A program made the translations under genes and the position numbers. 64,000 bases of DNA, taken from positions 51,250,374-51,314,373 of the forward strand of contig NC_080082.1 of the NCBI RefSeq assembly GCF_949987535.1, read 5' to 3'. The DNA is from Balaenoptera acutorostrata (taxonomy: Eukaryota; Chordata; Mammalia; Artiodactyla; Balaenopteridae). Positions 12,356-33,520 of the stretch are shown here, piece after piece; within the stretch, counting starts at the first letter, position 1; every line of letters begins with the position of its first letter. The notes beneath the pieces were generated by a model. That model made no database searches. It saw nothing but the letters and a program-made list of their open reading frames with translations, and had not been told where the DNA came from.

Positions 12356-12364
<9 letters not shown>
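12276..12364 (+). other. Exon of gene 1 carrying the start codon
   Basis: The acceptor TTGCTTCCCCAG ends at 12275; a second AG at 12306-12307 is an alternative. The donor CAG|GTGAGT lies at 12364/12365. The ATG at 12356-12358 opens M-A-Q and leaves phase 0, the usual N-terminus and phase for KRAB-ZNF genes. Confidence 0.7.
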
Positions 12365-21128
<8,764 letters not shown>

Positions 21129-22190
21129 TAAAAACTAAAGTTCTTGTCACCTTCCTGATATTTTAAACAACAACAACAAAAATTCATGTGTGATAGTTAC
21201 CCTCTTTCACTATTTTTTGTTTCTTAATTTTATTTTATATTTCTTTTTAATCCAAATGTATTTTACTCTAAGTTATGAATTTGGATTCTAAATTGACATT
21301 TACCTGTCCCTCTCCCTTACTTCCCCCACCCCATGTTGTACTAATGGCAGTTCAACAATTTTTTCCTTTACTATTATTTTGTTCTACCTTCTTGGGGATA
21401 GATTATATTCCTGTTTATATTTGCTTGAGTCTCAAGGCTATGCTTTCTTCTCTGATATATATATTTGTACTTATACCAACATCACACTGTTTAAATTGTG
21501 TGACCTTGTATTTTGTAATTCCTTGTAGAATTAATTACAATATAACCTTTTTTTGAAGTCACTGTTAGTCTTTTTGTTTCATTTCACAAATTTATATTTT
21601 TTATTATAAAACAGGATATAAGAAAACTAGAATTTAAAAAAGCCAAGATTAATTGTAATCGTACCAACTATAGATGATGACTCTCAAGTTGGTAGAGCAA
21701 ATCCTACCAGACTTTGTTTTTAAAGAAAATGTAGTCATGGTACACATGTTGCACCTTCACCTGGTACACATGTGTTGTCTTTTATAATGCTACAAAATAT
21801 GATTGCCACTTCAGTAAATATAGATTTTTATCTTTATTGATGTACTTAATGACTTTTTAAAATGACCTTATTTATTATTCATGTTATGGTTGCATCTAAT
21901 TGTTTTCAGTTATAAAATCTTCCCTGACTAATATGACCCAAAATTTATCTTTGGATGGCTTGGTTTTTTCCTTTTAAAACATCTATTTTAGTTGCTGAAA
22001 TTATCCATATTTTCTCCTTTATAAACTGTTTTGTTTCTTTTCATCAACCCTAACCCTAAGCTCATACTAGGAAGGTAATTAACTACTGTTACTGGTATTT
22101 TTTATGCTTCCAGGTTTTTAAAACTTTTTACTTATATATGTTAGTGACATTTTATTTTTTATGTATTAGTAAATATAATCACGTTCTATG
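21129..22190 (+). other. Probable 3' untranslated region of gene 1
   Basis: AT-rich, with no repeat I can name. An AATAAA hexamer at 21127-21132 overlaps the stop and is too close to be the usual signal. Another at 22221-22226 is a candidate. Confidence 0.4.
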
Positions 22191-22275
22191 TATTGGTTTG
22201 TTGTGAGGATTCAATGAGTTAATAAAGTGTTTAGAACTTTTCCTATCATGTAGTAAATGTTTAGTGAAAGTTGTC
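22191..22275 (+). repeat. MIR 3' fragment
   Basis: GTTGTGAGGATTCAATGAGT followed by the MIR tail TAGTAAATGTTTAGTGAAAG. Confidence 0.55.
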
Positions 22276-22797
22276 TACTATTATCATTGATACACCCATT
22301 TTCATAATTATCGTCATTATTATTTGTGGAAAGGATTTTAACCATGTTGTTTACTTTTGTCTAAATCAAAGAGTTAATAATGAAAAAAGAGAAATGAGTG
22401 TAATGAACATAGGAAAGCTTTTCCCATCACTCATTATTCTACATGAAATTTCAAAAGGGAAAAAAAAAAGTTTGCGTGGGTAGTCTACATTCAGACTTTA
22501 TTTTCTATGCTGCACAAAGACTAATACCCTGTGGATACAATGTTGGGTAGTTGAAAGCACAGTCAAATAAGCAGGAAGAGATAAGAATATTTTTCCTAAT
22601 AATTAGTTCCCAAAAAAGAAAATATACAGGGCACATTATTTGACCAGAATGGGGGAGACAGTAACAAAAGGATGGCCAGCAAATATCTGAATATTAATTT
22701 AGTGTCCCCTCTTGATTAACATGGGTTAAGGAACTAAAACCTTAATATACACATTATTTAAACGTGAATGAATATGAGAACACAATTGAAAAACCTG
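22276..22797. other. Unassigned intergenic sequence
   Basis: A few ZF-like words near 22375-22430 lie in no finger frame. Nothing supported. Confidence 0.3.
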
Positions 22798-22798
22798 T

Positions 22799-23025
22799 GG
22801 GACTTCCCTGGTGGTCCAGTGGGTAAGACTCCGTGCTCCCAGTGCAGGGGCCCAGGGTTTAATTCCTGGTCAGGGAACTAGATCCCACATGCATGCTGCA
22901 ACTAAGAGTCCACAACTAAGAGTCTGCGTGCCGCAACTAAAGGTCCCGCATGCCACAACGAACATCCTGTGTGCCACAGGTAAGACCTGGCCCAGCCAAA
23001 ATAAATAAATAAATATTAAAAAACA
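22799..23025 (+). repeat. CHR-type SINE
   Basis: Sense copy starting GGGACTTCCCTGGTGGTCC and ending in an (ATAA)n tail, with ACCTGTG on both sides. Confidence 0.88.
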
Positions 23026-23136
23026 AACAGACCTGTGAGTGGCAGCCAAAGTTGTATTGGAAGTTTTATAACCCAGTATGCATGCATACATTAAAATACT
23101 AGACTTTTCCAGTAAGCGGCCTGAGATGACCTCTAA

Positions 23137-23742
<606 letters not shown>

Positions 23743-24112
23743 AAAAAATAAAATACTAGAAAGATCATTAATAAATAAAATCAATATAGAACCCAGGGAG
23801 ATAAAACAAGCAAAAATATATCTAAAACGGGTAGAGAAAGGCATTATTAGTTATAAAATGCAGAATTAAATGACAGAAACAAGTAAACAATCTAAAACAA
23901 AATTTATTTGACTGAAAAAAAGTAGACAAACTAGTGATTCAGGTGGGGGAGTACAGGTGGCGAATGAACAGCACTGTGAATGAGACATTGAAATGACTAC
24001 ATATTTAAATTTAAAAGGACACTATCTTTCTCGGTGATTAAAATGTTCTGGGATTAGTGGTGTTGTACATACAACTTTGTGAATATACTAAAAACCACTG
24101 AACAGTATACTT
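23743..24112. other. Unassigned A-rich sequence
   Basis: L1-like A-rich remnants, too diverged to place. Confidence 0.3.
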
Positions 24113-24414
24113 TTTTTTTTTTAAAGATTTATTTATTGATTGATTGGTTGATTGCTATGTTGGGTGTTCGTTTCTGTGCTAGGGCTTTCTCCAGTTGTGG
24201 CAAGCGGGGGCCACTCTTCATCGCGGTGTGCGGGCCTCTCACTATCGCGGCCTCTCTTGTTGCGGAGCACAGGCTCCAGACGCGCAGGGTCAGTAGTTGT
24301 GGCTCACGGGCCTAGTTGCTCCGCGGCATGTGGGATCCTCCCAGACCATGGCTTGAACCCGTGTGCCCTGCATTAGCAGGCAGATTCTCAACCACTGCGC
24401 CACCAGGGAAGCCC
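24113..24414 (-). repeat. CHR SINE, young cetacean type
   Basis: Antisense copy with GCGGAGCACAGGCTCCAGAC and a CATTAGCAGGCAGATTCTC head. Flanked by TGAACAGTATACTTT at 24098-24112 and from 24414. Confidence 0.92.
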
Positions 24415-24655
24415 TGAACAGTATACTTTAAAAGGGGGGTGAATATTATGGTATATGAACTTTATCTCAAAAAACTTAAAAGTTAGTACTATAGACATTT
24501 TTATAATATATCTGAAAATCTGGACAAAGTGTCTGATTTTTATAAAGAAATGGGATTGACTTGATATCAGAATTGACTAGAGAAGAAGTGTAAAATCTTA
24601 ATAGACTCCTTTCCAAAAGGAACATTTTTAAATTAAACCAAAAAAATAAATGTCA

Positions 24656-24795
24656 TGGGAATTCCCTGGTGGTCCACTGGTTAGGACTCTGCTCTTCCAC
24701 TGCTGGGGGCCAGGGTTCAATCCCTGGTTGGGGAACTAAGATCCCGCAAGCCTCAAGGCGCAGCCAAAAATAAAAATAAAGTAAATTAAAAAAAC
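24656..24795 (+). repeat. Short CHR-type SINE
   Basis: Sense copy GGGAATTCCCTGGTGGTCC to an A-rich tail. Confidence 0.85.
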
Positions 24796-25665
24796 AATGT
24801 CACACAGCTACACTAGAGACACCAAATTAGATATATTTATAGATGAAACTATGAAATGTTTTAGGAACTCTTCCAGGACATAGACTGAGGTAGTAAGTTA
24901 CCTGTTTTTATGAATCTGTCATAATCCTAAAGATAAAACTTACTAGGAGAACACAAAAAGATAATATGCCCAAAATCAGTTATGAAAATATGCAATGTTA
25001 AAAATTAGCAAATCAAATCCAGTAATCTATTGAAAGGAGATAAATGTTTGTCACAATCTGAATTTTGGAACAAAACATTTCTAATAAATCCTTATTCAAA
25101 CTTGTTACTCACTTTCTGAAACTTGGAAATCAAATTGATTTAGTTAACATAGTATTCCTTAGTATTTTAACTCAGGAACCAAATAGATTTGGATAGCAAG
25201 GCGTTCTTGGAATACAACACAAGATAATTCACATGGAATTTCTAGAGTTTAAATAACTAAAGCACTGTAAATGAAAATATACTATCAAGCCTCAATATAT
25301 TCTAGCTGCACCCTTCTTATCAGTATTTGACAGAACGGGATATATTTTACAAATAAACTTGAGTTATCCTACCTGCTGCAATATCATTCATTTATACCCT
25401 GCATTCATTCATTCATTTATTTATACCCTGTCTACTTGTCACTTGAAGAGTCTTTAAAACAGCTAATGAATCCAATCATTGCCATGCATTTAGTATGAGG
25501 ATGTAGTGGGAGGTTGGAAGGAGGTTGTTAAAACAATCACAGAATTTCAACTCTCATGGCAATTTGAATATAGAGTATGAAAGGTGTTCATTCCCATGAT
25601 AGCAAGAAAACCTGGACAAGATAAAAATCATACTTTCCTATGGGACTATCTAAGAGTGGTAATAG
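24796..25665. other. Unassigned AT-rich intergenic sequence
   Basis: Contains a short CATT/ATTT run near 25385-25430. No gene or recognised repeat. Confidence 0.35.
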
Positions 25666-25786
25666 GGAGTTCCCTGGCGGTCCAGTGGTTAGTACTTCAC
25701 GCTTCCACTGCAGGGGGCACAGGTCTGATTCCTGGTCAGGGAACTAAGATCCCACATGCCATGTGGCAAAAAAAAAAAAAAAAAAA
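25666..25786 (+). repeat. Short CHR-type SINE
   Basis: Sense copy GGGAGTTCCCTGGCGGTCC with a pure A tail of about 18 bases and AGTGGTA on both sides. Confidence 0.87.
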
Positions 25787-26039
25787 GTGGTAGAAGCAGG
25801 GAACTGAATTCCTGATAAAAATAAGCCCTTGATAGGTAAACAGATTGCTGCATGACTTTACATTCTTGGATGCGGTGCATGGTATGGGTATGGATATGGA
25901 TAGATGAAGGTGTAGGCCTGACAGAGGAAGAGACTTTGCAGAGATAAAAAGAATTAGTAGAGCCTAAAGATACTTAGGACTTTTTGGATGGACAAGAATC
26001 TGGAAAAAACCCAAATGCAAAAGATTTTAAACAATACTA

Positions 26040-27070
26040 TCAACCAACTTTATCTAATTGACATTTATTTAATGGTACTCTCAATAAGCACAATACACTT
26101 GCTTTTCAATGACATAGAAAACACTAAGACTACATGTTGGGCTATAAAATAAGATTCAGGTACTGTCAAAGGAATAACATACAGATTATATTCTTTAACA
26201 CTGAGCTAAATAGAGTTAAATGGTTTTAACTTTAGGTGGGTGTATGATTCACCTAGAATTAATATTTGTGTATGGTATGAAGCATAAATTAAGGTTCATT
26301 TTTTTCCCTCACATAAATAGTCAGTTGTTCCAGCACTTCTTGTTAAAAAAGACTTTCATCTCTTCCATTGAGTTGCTTTGGTATTTTTATCAGAAATCAG
26401 TTGACCATATATGTACACCTTTATATTAGCAATGTACAATTGTAAAATGAAACAAAAATCAGCTTATAATAGTATCAAAAAGTATAAAATACTTAGGAGT
26501 AAGTTTGACAAAAGATATAAAAGATCTTTATATGGAAAACTACAAAACATTGCCAAGGAAAAAGACAAAATCTTTTTTGTGTGTGTGGCCACGCCACGCA
26601 GCTTGTGGAGTCTTAGTTCCTGGCCAGATATTGAACCCAGCCCTGGCAGTGAAAGTGCTGAGTCCTAATAACTGGGCGGCCAGGGAATTCCCTCGATAAG
26701 ATCTAAATAGATGGAGATACCATGGCTGTGGATTGGAAAACTCAATGTCTTTAATAAAATTTCCCCAAATTTATCTATAGATTCCAATGCCATCCTAGTC
26801 AAAATACCAGCTTGCTTTTTATTTTAAATTGATAGAAGTTTTCTAAAATTTGTATAGGAATCCAAAGACCTAGAACAGCCAAAATCGGTATTGAAAAAGA
26901 ACAAATTGGAGGACTTGTATCTGATTTCAAGACTTGCTATAGAGCTATGATAAACCAATAAAGACTGTGGTGTTTGCAAAGGATAGACAAATAGGTCAGT
27001 GGAGTAGAATAAAAAGTTCAGAAATGGACCACAACAAACCCCAGAGTTCAACTTTTTCCTCCTAATTGTC
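26040..27070 (+). repeat. L1 ORF2-region fragment with nested SINE
   Basis: Sense L1 remnants (ATCTATAGATTCCAATGCCAT, CTATGATAAACCAATAAAG) around a short SINE at 26573-26692. Some segments at 26200-26450 read as the opposite strand, suggesting more than one fragment. Confidence 0.5.
26573..26692 (-). repeat. Short CHR-type SINE
   Basis: Antisense copy ending GGCCAGGGAATTCCC inside L1. Confidence 0.8.
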
Positions 27071-27785
27071 ATTAACGTTTGTGAGAAACACACCTGGGAA
27101 ATGTTTACTTAACTAAAATACATGAGTAAAAAGTAAAGTTTAGGAGATTATTGTAGGTAGTATTTGGGGTTAGGAGTTTTTCATGTCTGTAATATTAGAT
27201 CCTGTAGAAAGTCTCTAGTTAGTCCTACTCTGCAGAAAGAAATGCCTCTCACCAAAGATCTCATAAATCTTTCCTTCCTCTGTAACTTCTCCTCCAGTCA
27301 TATCTTATGAGAGACTGAATTATGGTAATGTTTACAAGAATAAGTGATATACATTAAATTGCATCATTAAAAACGTTTGAGAAAACCAGTTATTTTTAGT
27401 CTAAGGAAGAAAAATCTCCAAGAATTGAAGACTTTAAAAAGATAGAAAATGTATCTGGAATTTCAGTTCAGCACTGGCTTTGTTTCTAGTCCTGTTTTAA
27501 TATTTGAATAGGTGCTGTCAGAAATAGAACTTTTCTTTTTCCTTACCTGTATACACTTTTAATATATCTTTTATTATATTCCTCTACCAAAATTACAAGA
27601 GTAATATATTTTAGCCACAACTAGTAAAAAATGAAAAAACATATAAATAATATCTGCACCCACCCCAATTCTTTCAGACCTATGTACAATTTCAAGAAAG
27701 CTTATTTACCTTTTCACACCTTTCTCCTTGCTCCTATCAACATTACACACATATCTGATTTGTCTTTGTTCAAATTTGTTTTTAA
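27071..27785. other. Unassigned intergenic sequence
   Basis: AT-rich. Open frames are short and without domain signal. Confidence 0.3.
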
Positions 27786-28070
27786 TTTTTTTAAAATTTA
27801 TTTATTTTTGGCTGTGTTGGGTCTTCATGGCTGCACGCAGACTTTCTCTAGTTGTGGCGAGCAGGGGCTACTCTTCGTTGCGGTGCACGGGCTTCTCATT
27901 GCAGTGGCTTCTCTTGTTGCAGAGCACGGGCTCTAGAGCGCAGGCTCAGTAGTTGTGGCGCACGGGCTTAGTTGCTCCGTGGCATGTGGGATCTTCCTGG
28001 ACCAGGGATGGAACCCATGTCCCCTGCATTGGCAGGCAAGTTCTTATCCACTGCACCACCAGGGAAGCCC
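27786..28070 (-). repeat. CHR SINE, long form
   Basis: Antisense copy from TTTTTGGCTGTGTTGGG to CCACCAGGGAAGCCC. TCAAATTT flanks it on both sides. Confidence 0.88.
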
Positions 28071-28559
28071 TCAAATTTTTAAATGGCATCAGGCTATGCA
28101 CTATTTTCTCTAACTTGCTTTGCTCAAGCAAGTCTAACTTGTACATTCCCCCAGATCAATAAGTATAATCTTACTCTTTCTAAGATTACGTTATGCATTA
28201 TATTCCTGATGTTCGTTATTTGTGCCTTTTCTTTTTCACTTGATTAGTCTTTGTGGTTTATTACTCTTTTGAAAGAACGACTTTTTGCTTTCTTAATACT
28301 CTTTATTGTGTGGACGTTTCCAATTTTATGTATTTTTCTATTTTTGGGTTTAATTTGCTGTAAAATTCTTATATCATTGATTTTCACCATTTCTTCTTTT
28401 CTAATATGTGTATTTACGACTACAAATTTCCCTATAAACTTTACCTCATCCCATTAAGTTTCTTAAATTTTATTTTTATTATAATTTAAATAATTTTATA
28501 AATTCAACCATAAAATTTTCTTTGATCTGTGTTTTTAAAAAACTCTTTATCTTGAAATA

Positions 28560-29178
28560 CATTTAGATTCACATTAAGTTGCAAATACACATATAGGGAG
28601 ATCCCATGTACTCTTCACTCATTTTCCCTCAAAGGAAATATTTTGCATAACTATAGTACAATAGCAAAACCATGAAATTGACATTGGTACAATCCACAAA
28701 ATTTAACCAGTTTTCACCAGTTTTATATGCACTCATTTCTATGTGTGTAGTAATAGTTCTATATAATTTTATTAAGGGTGTAAGTTTCATGTAGCCACGA
28801 TATACAAAACTGTTTAATCCCCACAAGGCTACCTTATGCTACCACTTCATAGCCACACCCACCCCTTCCCACATCCTTAAGCCCTGGTAACCATTAATCT
28901 GTTTGCCATTTCAATAATTTTCTAAATTTCAATAATGTTATATAAATGGAATGATATAGCATGTAATCTTTTTGTGGTTGGCTTTTTATTCCCTCAGCAT
29001 AATTGCCTTGAGAGCCATCCAAGTTGTTGCATGTATCAGTTTATTCTTTTTATTGCTGAGTGTTATTCCATGGCATGAATGTACTGCAATTTTTAAACTA
29101 TTGTTCCATTTGAGGACATTTGGATTATCCCATTTGTTTGTCATTACTATTTTCCTCTTTCTTGAATTATCCTGGATA
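28560..29178 (-). repeat. Old L1 3'-region fragment
   Basis: Antisense block with GATTCACATTAAGTTGCAAA, AATCCCCACAAGGCTACCTT and GTTATATAAATGGAATGATA. Continues after the SINE at about 29542. Confidence 0.5.
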
Positions 29179-29190
29179 AAGAACAACTTT

Positions 29191-29529
29191 TTTTTTTTTT
29201 TTTTTTTTTAAAGGATTTTCTTATTTATTTATTTATTTATTTTTGGCTGTGTTGGGTCTTCGGTTCGTGCGAGGGCTTTCTCCAGTTGCGGCAAGCGGGG
29301 GCCACTCTTCATCGCGGTGCGGGGACCGCTCTTCATCGCGGTGCGCGGGCCTTTCTCTATCGCGGCCCCTCCCGTCACGGGGCACAGGCTCCAGACGCGC
29401 AGGCTCAGCAATTGTGGCTCACGGGCCCAGCTGCTCCGTGGCATGTGGGATCTTCCCAGACCAGGGCTCGAACCCGTGTCCCCTGCATTAGCAGGCAGAT
29501 TCTCAACCACTGCGCCACCAGGGAAGCCC
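29191..29529 (-). repeat. CHR SINE, young cetacean type
   Basis: Antisense copy with target duplication AAGAACAACTTT at 29179-29190 and 29530-29541. A 28-bp unit around TCTTCATCGCGGTGCG is repeated inside. Confidence 0.93.
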
Positions 29530-29884
29530 AAGAACAACTTTTTATTTTTCTACTTCCTGTCTCTTTTAGATTGTTAGTTATGAAATTTTGACTCTTTTTC
29601 AATGGTTACCATAGAAAACACAGCATGCATCCTTGGCTTAATGAAATCTATTATACATTAGTGCTTTTATGTCTCCTCACAGCATAGAACATTACTTTCT
29701 TTTTATTTACTCACACATGCTTTTATGTGATATTGGTATATTCTTTGATTTTCTACAAATTAAAAACCCTATGAGATATTACTATTATTTTATACATTTC
29801 AATATTCACTTAGATTTACTGATGTATTTACCTTTTTCGTTGCTCATTTATTCCTGCATCTCTGTGCTTCTCTCTGGTCTCTCT

Positions 29885-30022
29885 CTCTCTCTTTTTTTTT
29901 TTCTTTCACATTTTGGCCGTGCCACGCAGAACGTGGGAATCTTAGTTCCCTGACCGGGGATCGAACTGGTGTCCCCTGACGCGGAAGCGCGAGTGTTAAC
30001 CACTGGACTGCCAGGGAAGTCC
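29885..30022 (-). repeat. Short CHR-type SINE
   Basis: Antisense copy after a CT-rich run, ending GCCAGGGAAGTCCCC. TCTCTGGTCTC lies on both sides. CpG sites in the head are well kept, suggesting a fairly young copy. Confidence 0.87.
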
Positions 30023-30169
30023 CCTTTCTCTGGTCTCATGTTCCTTCTGCTGAAGAACTCCTTTAGTATATTGTTTTATTGGATTTCTGCTAATGATGAA
30101 TTCTTTGGAGGGGTTTTGGGGGTTTGGGGAGTCTTTTTATTTTGCCTCCATTTAAAATACTTTTTTGTC

Positions 30170-30750
30170 ATGCAAAACTTTAAAAACACACAAAAGTAGA
30201 GAGACTAATATGTTTGCTGTGTAGCCATCACCCAGATTCAACTATTATCAACTCATTGCCAATCTTGTTTTATCTATTCCCCTACCCACTCAACCCCTTC
30301 CCCAATTATCTGAAGCAAATTTCAGACAGATTTAATTTTTCTTATAAATATTTCCATAAATATTTTTAAACATAAGAACTATTTTTTGAATGACATAATC
30401 ATAATATCATTATCATACCTAAATATTAACAGTAATTCCTTTATATAATCACATGTCCAGTGAGGGTCCAAATTTTCCTGATTGGTTCCTTTTTTTTTTT
30501 TTTTTTTTACCAGTTTGTTCAAATCAGGAAATCAGGATCCAGAGAAATTCCATACATTGCAACTGGTTGGTTTGTTTTCTAATCTTTTAAAAAAGATTTC
30601 CCCCTCCCTTTCTTTTTTCTTGCAACTCTTTATTCATGAAAACCAGGTAATTTGTTCAGGACTTTCCCAAAGTATGAAATTTGTTGACTCTATTCCCTTG
30701 GTTTCATCTCATGCTCCTCTGTCCCTGGTAATTCTTAAAAACTAAAGAGC
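30170..30750 (-). repeat. Ancient L1M 3' region
   Basis: Same block as at 13.1 kb: ATCACCCAGATTCAACTATT, CTCATTGCCAATCTTGTTTT and GCAACTGGTTGGTTTG. Confidence 0.6.
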
Positions 30751-30781
30751 TAAAGCCTTAATCAGATTTTGGTTTAATGTT

Positions 30782-30914
30782 TTTTTGTTGTTGTTGTTTT
30801 GTTTTGGCTGTGCTGCGTGGCTTGTGGGATCTTAGTTCCCCAACCAGGAATTGAACCCAGGCCCTTGGCAGTGAAAGCGTGGAGTCCTAACCACTGGACC
30901 ACCAGGGAATTCCC
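30782..30914 (-). repeat. Short CHR-type SINE
   Basis: Antisense copy ending CCACCAGGGAATTCCC, preceded by a GTT/GTTTT tail. Confidence 0.83.
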
Positions 30915-31151
30915 TAGAATGCTAGAATGCATTATTGACCCCCAAATTCTTCACACTTCCCTGAATCCACCCATGTTTCCATTATCTCTTGCTGCATAAT
31001 GTATCACCCCCAAATTTGGTGGTTTAAAGCAATCATCATTAATTATTATCTCGTGGTTTTGTGGTTGACTAGAGCTTAGCTAGGCAGTCCTCTCTCAGGT
31101 CCTTTCATGCATTTGCAGTCAGATAGTGGCTCATAATTGCTTTCACTTTAA

Positions 31152-31455
31152 AGTATTTTATTTATTTATTTATTTATTTATTATTTATTTAGTTGCGTTG
31201 GGTCTTCGTCGCTGCGAGGGCTTTCTCTAGTTGCAGTGAGCGGGGGCTATTCTTCATTGCAGTGTGTGGGATTCTCAATGCAGTGGCTTCTCTTGTTGCG
31301 GAGCACGGGCTCTAGGCACGCGCGGGCTTCAGTAGTTGTGGCACGCGGGCTCAGTAGTTGTGGTGCATGGGCTTAGTTGCTCCGTGTCATGTGGCATCTT
31401 CCTGGACCGTACTTCGGCAGGCGGATTCTTAACCACTGCACCACCAGGGAAGCCG
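31152..31455 (-). repeat. CHR SINE, long form
   Basis: Antisense copy with (TTTA)n tail. Target duplication TTGCTTTCACTTTA at 31138-31151 and from 31456. Confidence 0.92.
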
Positions 31456-31814
31456 TTGCTTTCACTTTAGATTTTTCTTGTTTTAATGTAACATGAAGTG
31501 GTCATCTGTAGAGTCAGTTCATTCTTGATACTTTGTGATTCTCAATTTGTAGAACTATTTCTACTTTATCCTTCATTTTACCTTCCCAAGAATTTTCAAT
31601 AACTGTTCACTTCTTGCCTTTACTTCTTTATACTTTGCTTCCCATTAAGTGATCACATTTTTCATCACCTAGATTTCAACATCTTTCTTTTCAAGTTTCA
31701 ACTTTAGTCTTTCAATTCTTCCATGTTTCAGAACCACTTATTGATTGTGTTCATGAGCTGTACAATAATCTGTTTCATTATAGCCTACAAATTGTTCTCT
31801 TTCATCCTCTGTTA
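31456..31814. other. Unassigned intergenic sequence
   Basis: T-rich sequence with no recognised element. Confidence 0.3.
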
Positions 31815-32195
31815 ACCAAATTTTCAGAAAAGGAGACCTGATTAAAATGAAGAGGTGTTTATTTGGGGTTTGTTAGGACTGCAACCAAGGAGATACAGAT
31901 TTAAGAAGCACCTAAACTGTGTTCCGCTGGGCTACAAAATGGAGGAAGCTTATAAAGGCAAAAAACCACAAGTTTACATAAATTGCTTTTCAAGAGTTAG
32001 GATTGGAGCTGCCACGAAAAGAGTGCTTGTTAAGCAAGGATTGGTTGGGGTTCAAAATGATTACACAGTTTCAAAGTTACATAGCCACACAAATATAAGG
32101 TTATAGCTAGCAGCTGCTAGCAGATATTGTTTTGAAAACTTGGCTGGTGGTGTCCTTGAGTTTGATATAGTTCAAAAAATTCAAGCTCTCAGTGA
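31815..32195 (-). repeat. LTR-like interspersed repeat
   Basis: The complement carries an AATAAA near 31857-31863 and a TATAAAG-like word sits near 31952. It resembles an artiodactyl ERV LTR that I cannot name. A 83-codon frame across it is not credible as a gene. Confidence 0.4.
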
Positions 32196-32380
32196 TGCAG
32201 GAATATGTCTGAAACCACGTCCACAGTGGCCACATGGCTCCATTTTTTCCCCACTTTATTTTTTATTTTTATACAATTTTTAAAGGTTACTTTCCATTTA
32301 CACTTATTACAAAACATTGGCTATACTCCCCATGTTGTACAATACATCCTTGAGCCTATCTTACACCCAATAGCTTATGC

Positions 32381-32446
32381 CTCCCACTCCCCCACTCCCC
32401 CACTCCCTCACTCCCCCACTCCCCCACTCCCCCACTCCCCCACTCC
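32381..32446 (+). repeat. 8-bp tandem repeat (CTCCCCCA)n
   Basis: About eight copies of an 8-base unit within the L1 3' region, with one CTCCCTCA variant. A recent local expansion of the C-rich stretch found in this part of L1. Confidence 0.85.
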
Positions 32447-32778
32447 TGTATTTGCCCCTCCCCTCCACTGCTAACCACTAGTTTGTTCTCTATATCTGTG
32501 AGTCTGCTTCTTTTTTGTTATATTCACTAGTTTGTTGTATTTTTTAGATTCCACATGTAAATGACATCATGCAGTATTTATCTTTCTCTGTCTGACTTAT
32601 TTTACTTAGCATAATTCCCTCCAAGTCCACCCATGTTGCTGCAAATGGCAAAATTTTGCTCTTTTTTTATGGCTGAGTAAAATTCCATTGTATATATATA
32701 CCACATCTTCTTTATCCATTCATCTGTTAATGGACACTTAGGTTGCTTCCATGTCTTGGCTATTGTACATAGTGCTGC

Positions 32779-33183
32779 TGCTACTGACCAGGGTTCTTGG
32801 ACCCTTTAATCAATAGAAATTGATAAGAGGCCAGATGAGAAATTCAGGCAAGGCTTTATTGGGACTTGTGCTACAGCACAAGGGAGCAAGAACAAGTAAC
32901 AGACGTCCTTGCCCGATCCTTGAGGAGGGGCAGCTGGTCCCTTAAATGCGTGCGAGTAGGAGCCGATCAGTGGGTTGGGCCATGTTCAGGGATCATTTGC
33001 TCCCAGCACCTCAGGGTTTTGGCCTTTTTGTATCTTATTGTTCATAATTGCCCTGACTCTGCATGTGTGCAGTTATTTTTAGTCTCTTATAGTTTCCTTT
33101 GTATTTTGTTGCTGGAGGAGACATTTGTCCAGGTGCAAGCACTCCAGTATAGGGTCCCAGGTCCCAGGTGCCAGCCTGTCTCA
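32779..33183 (-). repeat. Solo ERV LTR, copy A (405 bp)
   Basis: On the minus strand it reads TGAGACAGGCTGG...AGTAGCA, with TG/CA ends. It is flanked by a 4-bp duplication CTGC at 32775-32778 and 33184-33187, and deleting the LTR and one copy restores L1. The poly(A) signal AATAAA lies on the minus strand at 32855-32860. No internal viral sequence lies next to it, so it is a solo LTR. The same family as copy B at 46.6 kb. Confidence 0.88.
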
Positions 33184-33520
33184 CTGCTATGAACATTGTG
33201 GTGCATGTATCTTTTCAAATTAGAGGGTTTTTTTTTTTCAGATATATACCCAGGAGTGGGATCACATGGTAACTCTATTTTTAGTTTGTTAAGGAACCTC
33301 CGTACTGTTTTCCATAGTGGCTGCACCAATTTACATTCCCACCAACAGTGTAGGAGGATTTCCTTTTCTCTGCACCCTCTCCAGCATTTATTACTTGTAG
33401 ACTTCTTGGGGATGGCCATTCTGATCGGTGTGAGGTGATACCTCATTGTAGTTTCGATTTGCATTTCTCTAATAATTAGCGATGCTGAGTACCTTTTCAT
33501 ATGCCTGTTGGGCATCTGTA

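Larger units (their letters stand above)
32225..33520 (-). repeat. L1 3' end, antisense, interrupted by a solo LTR
   Basis: L1 3' region through the TTTATGGCTGAGTAAAATTC and CCACATCTTCTTTATCCATT blocks, resuming after the LTR at 33188 with TATGAACATTGTGG. Confidence 0.85.

Noticed and set aside
29229..29591. Several overlapping 80-100 codon frames on both strands near 24.1, 29.3 and 57.4 kb
   Set aside because: All lie in GC-rich CHR SINEs and translate to the same repeat-derived peptides.
32381..32446. A CRISPR-like or coding proline-rich repeat
   Set aside because: An 8-bp unit without spacers inside L1. A simple minisatellite.
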